From Patescibacteria group bacterium (GTDB lineage: Bacteria; Patescibacteriota; Minisyncoccia; Phycocordibacterales; Phycocordibacteraceae): a stretch of DNA of 10,221 bases. The translations under genes were made by a program, and so were the position numbers. Position 1 is the first letter of the stretch. The number at the start of each line of letters is the position of its first letter. Shown in pieces: positions 6,523 to 10,221 of the stretch. A model generated the notes under the pieces. The model was not told where the DNA came from. It did no database searches and saw nothing but the letters and a program-made list of their open reading frames with translations. The stretch covers positions 1 through 10,221 of the forward strand of contig JAFAQP010000050.1 in assembly GCA_019246385.1 (NCBI GenBank), given 5' to 3'.

Positions 6523-6993
6523 ATGGCAGGAAGAGAAGGAATCACTCCGTTTCGGAAGGTCCCTCGTCCTATTGCCTTAATGGCACTCCTTGTAGGAACA
6601 GCGTGTAGTCCAGATTCCGAAACGTCATCTATCCTGAATTCACTTACGGACGGTAGGCCTCAAGTGCGAGATGCGTTCATGAAATACGAAGATGCGCTGG
6701 GGGATCCGTCCTTTCGACCTATGGCGGAACGCCGACCGGACGTTCCTGTCACGGATGAGATAGATATAAATGGTAAGCCTGCTATTGTCTATGATCCGGC
6801 CCGGCACATACTGTATATAGAACCACAGGTGCTCGGTTCATCGGTCGAAGCCGTCGGCATTGTTGCCGAAGAACAGTTAACAATAGCGAACAAACATGGA
6901 CTCGGTAATCCCGAGAACACGGAGGAGGTTAATGCCACATACGGAAACTTGCGTGCGCTTATTGACGCGGAGATTCTTGATGCCGGCGAATAA
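6523..6993 (+). CDS. Predicted lipoprotein of unknown function
   Basis: A 156-residue protein that I do not recognise. It begins with a positive segment (Arg4, Arg11, Lys12, Arg15), then a hydrophobic stretch PIALMALLVGTA (16-27) and Cys28 followed by Ser-Pro-Asp. This looks like a lipoprotein signal peptide, though Gly at -3 is unusual for a lipobox. The mature part is acidic and polar, with a central segment (about 79-110) that could be beta-rich (INGKPAIVYDPARHILYIEPQVLG) and a C-terminal half that looks helical. It would sit on the outer face of the cell membrane. The ATG is fixed by the promoter that ends six bases before it. The coiled-coil gene follows by 50 bases and is probably in the same transcript. 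The function is unknown. Confidence 0.75.
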   Translation: MAGREGITPFRKVPRPIALMALLVGTACSPDSETSSILNSLTDGRPQVRDAFMKYEDALGDPSFRPMAERRPDVPVTDEIDINGKPAIVYDPARHILYIEPQVLGSSVEAVGIVAEEQLTIANKHGLGNPENTEEVNATYGNLRALIDAEILDAGE

Positions 6994-7043
6994 TCATGAT
7001 GGTTTTGTGAGTCCTCGGTGTATCCCGTAAAAGGCATCTTGAT

Positions 7044-7700
7044 ATGGATTTTCTTTTCGGCACATTTCTGCCGCCTAAACGAAGCGGAGGACAAAAAATC
7101 GAGGAGCTCAAAGGGCGCATTGCTGCGGTTGAAGCTCACGCCATCGATGCTACACGAAACAAGGACTCAAGACTGGCGAATCAGTTTGAGATGGACAAAA
7201 ATGATCTCCAAAAACGATTAAGGAAGCTCACCGCTCCGTCGATCGGTGAACAATTTGTGATTGCAATTTCCGGCCAATCCCGTTTAGAAGTGGAAATTGC
7301 GGTGACTGAAGAAAACATCAGGCACTATGAAGCGCGCATACGTGAAAGCGTCGAAGGCTCCGAGACTTATTTTTTCTATATGGAACTCCTCGCTCGTTCT
7401 CAGAAAAAGAAAGAGATCATACTAAAGCGAATGGCGGAAGTCAGGATATCCGCCTCAATGGAGCCCGCGCATACCGACACCGAGACACTTGAATACCGTC
7501 TGCAGGTATTGGATGCATATGCGGGTGTCCATCATCGTGCGCTCCGCGATTCCGTTGCCGAAAAAAGAAAGGGACCGAGCGGTCGTCCCATGCTACCCGG
7601 CGAAGTTGGCCTGCATCTTGATGAACTGCACGGCGCTCTCCGCGCGGCGCATGCCACCGATCGACAAATAGCGGAAAGGCGCCTCAAAAATCGTAATTGA
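7044..7700 (+). CDS. Hypothetical coiled-coil protein
   Basis: A 218-residue, highly charged protein that I do not recognise. After a short N-terminal stretch with a few hydrophobic residues (MDFLFGTF) and a Pro-Lys-Arg-Ser-Gly-Gly segment, residues 17-62, 78-100 and 115-135 are rich in Glu, Lys, Arg and Leu in helix-forming patterns, suggesting coiled coils or a helical bundle. Later come a second helix (about 148-173), a Gly-Pro-rich turn (175-186) and a final helix. There is no membrane segment or signal peptide, so it is probably cytoplasmic or bound to a partner. The ATG at 7044 has AAAAGG nine bases upstream. The gene ends with UGA, whose last two bases lie inside the -35 hexamer of the groES promoter, which argues against UGA being recoded as an amino acid here. 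Confidence 0.75.
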   Translation: MDFLFGTFLPPKRSGGQKIEELKGRIAAVEAHAIDATRNKDSRLANQFEMDKNDLQKRLRKLTAPSIGEQFVIAISGQSRLEVEIAVTEENIRHYEARIRESVEGSETYFFYMELLARSQKKKEIILKRMAEVRISASMEPAHTDTETLEYRLQVLDAYAGVHHRALRDSVAEKRKGPSGRPMLPGEVGLHLDELHGALRAAHATDRQIAERRLKNRN

Positions 7701-7725
7701 CTTCAGGGCGACCGGTTCGTATACT
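7697..7725 (+). promoter_or_regulatory. groESL promoter
   Basis: TTGACT at 7697-7702 and TATACT at 7720-7725 are separated by exactly 17 bases (5 of 6 matches each to the sigma-70 consensus). The -35 hexamer overlaps the stop codon of the preceding gene. A start near 7732 would leave a leader of about 30 bases before the groES ATG, unlike the leaderless arrangement at 6523. No CIRCE repeat (TTAGCACTC with its inverted copy) is present; only a short ACCT-5-AGGT inverted repeat at 7732-7744 is seen, which I do not interpret. Confidence 0.75.
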
Positions 7726-7762
7726 CTTTCTACCTTAGTCAGGTTTTAAGAGAAAAGTGTAT

Positions 7763-8113
7763 ATGCCAAAAACGAACAAGAATTCGTCCTCTGGAAAAGC
7801 TAGCCAGAAAAGCGAAGTACCCCTCCATCCGTTAGGGGACCGGGTCGTCGTGAGACCTCTTTCTCCGGAAGAAATGGGCATGAAAACCGCTTCAGGAATC
7901 ATCATTCCCGATACCGTGAAAGAAAAGCCCGAGCAGGGAAAAGTGGTCGCTGTTGGTCCTGGCAAATATGAGGAAGGCATGCGCGTTCCCATGAGTGTAG
8001 AAGTGGGAGATCGTGTTCTCTTCTCAAAATACGGATATGACGAAGTAAAGGTGGCGGGCGTCGAATATTACGTCGTTACCGAATCCAATATCTTAGCGAT
8101 ACTTAACGATTAA
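7763..8113 (+). CDS. groES: GroES co-chaperonin with N-terminal extension
   Basis: A 116-residue co-chaperonin that caps the GroEL chamber during ATP-driven protein folding. The core begins near residue 21 with PLHPLGDRVVVRPL, followed by the mobile-loop region that contacts GroEL (KTASGIIIPD, 39-48), then EKPEQGKVVAVGPG and, near the end, VEVGDRVLFSKYG, all typical of GroES. The usual length is 94-97 residues; the difference is a polar, Lys/Ser-rich N-terminal extension of about 19 residues. I chose the ATG at 7763; a GTG at 7757, two codons upstream, is an alternative and adds only two residues. A weak purine-rich AAGAGAAAAG stretch precedes it. groEL begins 14 bases after its stop, so the two form the usual groESL operon. 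Confidence 0.95.
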   Translation: MPKTNKNSSSGKASQKSEVPLHPLGDRVVVRPLSPEEMGMKTASGIIIPDTVKEKPEQGKVVAVGPGKYEEGMRVPMSVEVGDRVLFSKYGYDEVKVAGVEYYVVTESNILAILND

Positions 8114-8127
8114 CCACAAAAAACAGC

Positions 8128-9768
8128 ATGGCAAAGAAAATACTTTTTGAAGCGGATGCGCGGCAGGCCATCAAGTCGGGCATCGATATCGCCGCAAAAG
8201 CGGTGAAAGTGACATTGGGTCCCCGCGGACGAAACGTCATCCTGGATAAGGGCTACGGCGGCCCCCATATGACGAATGATGGCGTGACGATCGCCAAGGA
8301 AATAACCCTGAAAGACAAGTTCGAAAATATGGGCGCCGAAATAGTGAAAGAGGTCGCCAATAAGACGAACGATATGGCAGGCGACGGCACGACGACCTCC
8401 GTCGTCCTTTTTGAGGCGTTGGTTGACGAAGGGATGAAGCATACGGCCATGGGATTAAACGCGATGGGCATACGCGCGGGCATGGAAAGAGCTGCGGAGG
8501 CGGCTGTTGCGGCCCTAAAGCAGATCGCAAAGCCCGTAGCGGGAGGAAAAGACGTCCGCCAGGTCGCGGTCATTTCAGCTGAATCGGAAGAGATAGGAGA
8601 GACTATAGCGGACGTTATCGAGGAAGTGGGCCAGAACGGCGTCGTCACTGTCGAAGAGTCGCCCTCTTTCGGCATCGAAAAGGAAATAGTCGAAGGTCTC
8701 GAATTCGACCGCGGTTACGTGTCCGCATACATGATAACGAACGCGGAGCGGATGGAGGCGGAATATAAGGACGCGCTCATACTTATTACCGACAAGAAGA
8801 TTGCCTCGGTGCAGGAGATTCTTCCGGTCTTGGAGGCTGTCGCGCGCACGGGCAAAAAAGAACTCGTCATCATCGCCGACGATGTGGAAGGAGAGGCATT
8901 GGCGACATTCGTCCTGAATAAGCTTCGCGGGGCGTTCAATGTGCTTGCGGTCAAGGCACCCGGCTACGGCGATAGAAAAAAAGAAATGCTTGCCGACATA
9001 GCAACGACCGTCGGCGGCACGGTCGTTTCCGAAGAAGTGGGAGTGAAACTCGACAAAGTGGAGCTTTCGATGCTCGGACGCGCGCAGCGTGTGGTCGCGA
9101 GCAAGGACTCGACCATCATAGTCGGCGGCAAAGGAAAGAAAGCCGACATAGAGAACCGCGTCGCTTCCCTTAAAAAGCAGCTTGAGAACACCGACTCGAA
9201 GTTCGACAAAGAAAAGCTTGAAGAGCGCATCGCGAAACTCTCGGGCGGAGTTGCCGTTATCCGCGTCGGAGCGGCGACCGAAACGGAAATGAAGTACCTG
9301 AAAGACAAGATAGAAGACGCGGTCAATGCGACGAAAGCTGCGATCGCCGAAGGCATCGTTCCGGGAGGAGGCACCGCCTTGGTAAAGGCGGCAGCAAAAG
9401 CCGAGAGTCAGGCGGATTTCAAAAAGATGAGCAAGGAAGAAGAGATAGGATTCCGCATCGTTCTTTCCGCGCTTCTGCGTCCGCTCAAACAGATAGCTAT
9501 GAATGCGGGCAAGGATTCCGGCGAAGTCATCGTCGAAGAAGTGAAGAATTCTCGGGGATTCGCAGGATATGACGCGGTCACTGATCAGGTCGTTCCCGAC
9601 ATGGTAGCCGCCGGCATCATCGATCCTGTAAAAGTGACTCGCGGCACTGTCCAGCACGCGGTTTCCGCAGCGGCTATACTTTTGACGACCGAGGTCGCCA
9701 TAGCCGACGAGCCGGAAGAGAAGAAAGAAGCAGGCGGCGCTCCGGGAATGGGCGGCATGGACTATTAA
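8128..9768 (+). CDS. groEL: GroEL chaperonin
   Basis: A 546-residue Hsp60-type chaperonin that forms the tetradecameric ATP-driven folding chamber with GroES in the cytoplasm. The nucleotide-binding elements are all present: VTLGPRGRNVILDK (28-41), TNDGVTIAKEI with Asp51, GDGTTT (85-90), and KIEDAVNATKAA with the hydrolytic Asp398. The chaperonin signature region appears as AAIAEGIVPGGGTAL (405-419). The apical domain, intermediate hinges and a Gly-Met-rich tail (GGAPGMGGMDY) are intact, and the length equals the E. coli protein within two residues. No frameshift or missing domain is seen. It is the second gene of the groESL operon, 14 bases after groES with no clear Shine-Dalgarno, and is followed by a strong hairpin terminator. 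Confidence 0.98.
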   Translation: MAKKILFEADARQAIKSGIDIAAKAVKVTLGPRGRNVILDKGYGGPHMTNDGVTIAKEITLKDKFENMGAEIVKEVANKTNDMAGDGTTTSVVLFEALVDEGMKHTAMGLNAMGIRAGMERAAEAAVAALKQIAKPVAGGKDVRQVAVISAESEEIGETIADVIEEVGQNGVVTVEESPSFGIEKEIVEGLEFDRGYVSAYMITNAERMEAEYKDALILITDKKIASVQEILPVLEAVARTGKKELVIIADDVEGEALATFVLNKLRGAFNVLAVKAPGYGDRKKEMLADIATTVGGTVVSEEVGVKLDKVELSMLGRAQRVVASKDSTIIVGGKGKKADIENRVASLKKQLENTDSKFDKEKLEERIAKLSGGVAVIRVGAATETEMKYLKDKIEDAVNATKAAIAEGIVPGGGTALVKAAAKAESQADFKKMSKEEEIGFRIVLSALLRPLKQIAMNAGKDSGEVIVEEVKNSRGFAGYDAVTDQVVPDMVAAGIIDPVKVTRGTVQHAVSAAAILLTTEVAIADEPEEKKEAGGAPGMGGMDY

Positions 9769-9795
9769 GAAGCGAATCGTTTTCTAAAGCCGAAC

Positions 9796-9827
9796 ATCAA
9801 AAAACCCGCACTTGCGGGTTTTTTGAT
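9796..9827. terminator. Terminator after groEL
   Basis: A 14-bp perfect hairpin: 9796-9809 pairs with 9814-9827 around the loop ACTT. The GC core (CCCGC with GCGGG) is flanked by A6 and T6, so the stem ends in a T run in both directions and could work on either strand. It starts 28 bases after the groEL stop codon. Confidence 0.92.
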
Positions 9828-9828
9828 A

Positions 9829-9834
9829 TATACT
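9829..9834 (+). promoter_or_regulatory. -10-like box before lemA
   Basis: TATACT lies one base after the groEL terminator stem and seven bases before the lemA ATG at 9842, so transcription would start at or next to the start codon. The -35 position falls inside the terminator hairpin and has no good match; an overlapping TGA-TATATA could act as an extended -10 box. Confidence 0.45.
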
Positions 9835-9841
9835 GTAATCC

Positions 9842-10221
9842 ATGACACTTACATACATCCTTTTAGGAATCGGCGCGCTTATCGTCATCTGGTTCATTGC
9901 GGCATATAACGGCTTCGTCACTCTGACGAATCGCGTGAAGGAAGCGTGGGCGGACATTGATGTCCAGCTGAAGCGCCGGTACGACCTCATTCCGAACCTG
10001 GTCCAAACCGTGAAGGGATATGCGGCCCATGAATCGGGAGTGTTCGAGAACGTTACGCAGGCCCGCGCCAACGCAATTTCGGCAACCGGCGCGCCCGCAA
10101 AAGCGCAGGCCGAGAATATGCTCTCGGGAGCCCTGAAGAGCCTGTTCGCCGTCGCGGAAGCGTATCCCGATCTCAAAGCCAATCAGAACTTTCTCGAACT
10201 TCAGAGGGAATTATCCGATAC
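9842..10221 (+). CDS. lemA: LemA family protein (partial, runs off right edge)
   Basis: The first 126 codons of a LemA family protein; full members are about 180-200 residues, so roughly a third is missing. It has an N-terminal membrane anchor (about 4-22, [19 protein letters not shown]) and then the helical LemA domain: residues 23-60 with [19 protein letters not shown] and [16 protein letters not shown], and later [19 protein letters not shown], which are hallmark segments of the family. The C-terminal helices are mostly outside the cell membrane in this family; the exact role is not established. The ATG at 9842 fits the start of the anchor. No Shine-Dalgarno is present; a TATACT lies seven bases before the ATG. 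Confidence 0.95.
   Translation, partial: MTLTYILLGIGALIVIWFIAAYNGFVTLTNRVKEAWADIDVQLKRRYDLIPNLVQTVKGYAAHESGVFENVTQARANAISATGAPAKAQAENMLSGALKSLFAVAEAYPDLKANQNFLELQRELSD

Noticed and set aside
7698..7700. UGA recoded as an amino acid, as in some CPR lineages
   Set aside because: UGA ends the 7044 gene and overlaps the groES promoter. The other confident genes have no in-frame UGA and end with UAA or UAG.
7703..7762. CIRCE heat-shock operator before groES
   Set aside because: No TTAGCACTC-N9-GAGTGCTAA-like inverted repeat is present; only 4-bp inverted repeats occur.
8575..9657. 360-residue open frame on the minus strand
   Set aside because: It is antisense to GroEL, which is intact and unmistakable over this stretch.
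1..10221. CRISPR arrays, insertion sequences, tRNA or rRNA genes
   Set aside because: No regularly spaced repeats, transposase-like proteins, terminal inverted repeats or cloverleaf-like regions were found by eye.

Overview
The window has roughly half G+C content and compact, mostly short-spaced genes. It uses the standard stop code: UGA ends the gene at 7044-7700, with a promoter beginning on that stop. It combines a LemA protein, a groES-groEL pair, an RNase J with a long basic tail, and secG next to a membrane-anchored family 5 substrate-binding protein with no transporter partners nearby. This mix, plus few recognisable Shine-Dalgarno sites, suggests a Candidate Phyla Radiation (Patescibacteria, probably Parcubacteria-like) genome. 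That placement is inferred from gene content and style, with no marker-gene analysis behind it.

Layout. On the minus strand from 6435 down to 193 lie secG, the substrate-binding protein gene and the RNase J gene (6435-2376), then a 7-helix PQ-loop/SWEET-like protein and a 12-helix MFS transporter (1976-193). The two minus-strand blocks are separated by a candidate small plus-strand gene at 2039-2359. On the plus strand from 6523 lie a predicted lipoprotein of unknown function, a coiled-coil protein of unknown function, groES-groEL with a strong promoter and a 14-bp hairpin terminator, and the start of lemA, which runs off the right edge. The first 192 bases hold no gene I can support, only two possible terminators.

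How the genes fit. SecG completes the SecYEG export channel; the substrate-binding protein and the lipoprotein are likely exported through it. RNase J handles RNA processing and decay. GroES-GroEL is the folding chamber. The PQ-loop and MFS proteins form a small transport unit with unknown substrates.

Points of most interest: (1) several genes have a -10-like hexamer exactly 6 (once 7) bases before the ATG, so the transcript would begin at or next to the start codon (leaderless mRNA); (2) the RNase J has Tyr where the beta-CASP motif C His is expected, plus an 80-residue Arg/Gly/Pro tail containing a repeat read in two frames; (3) the 198-residue membrane protein shows a gapless internal duplication in a 3+1+3 helix plan like eukaryotic SWEETs. 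No CRISPR array, insertion sequence, tRNA or rRNA was seen.
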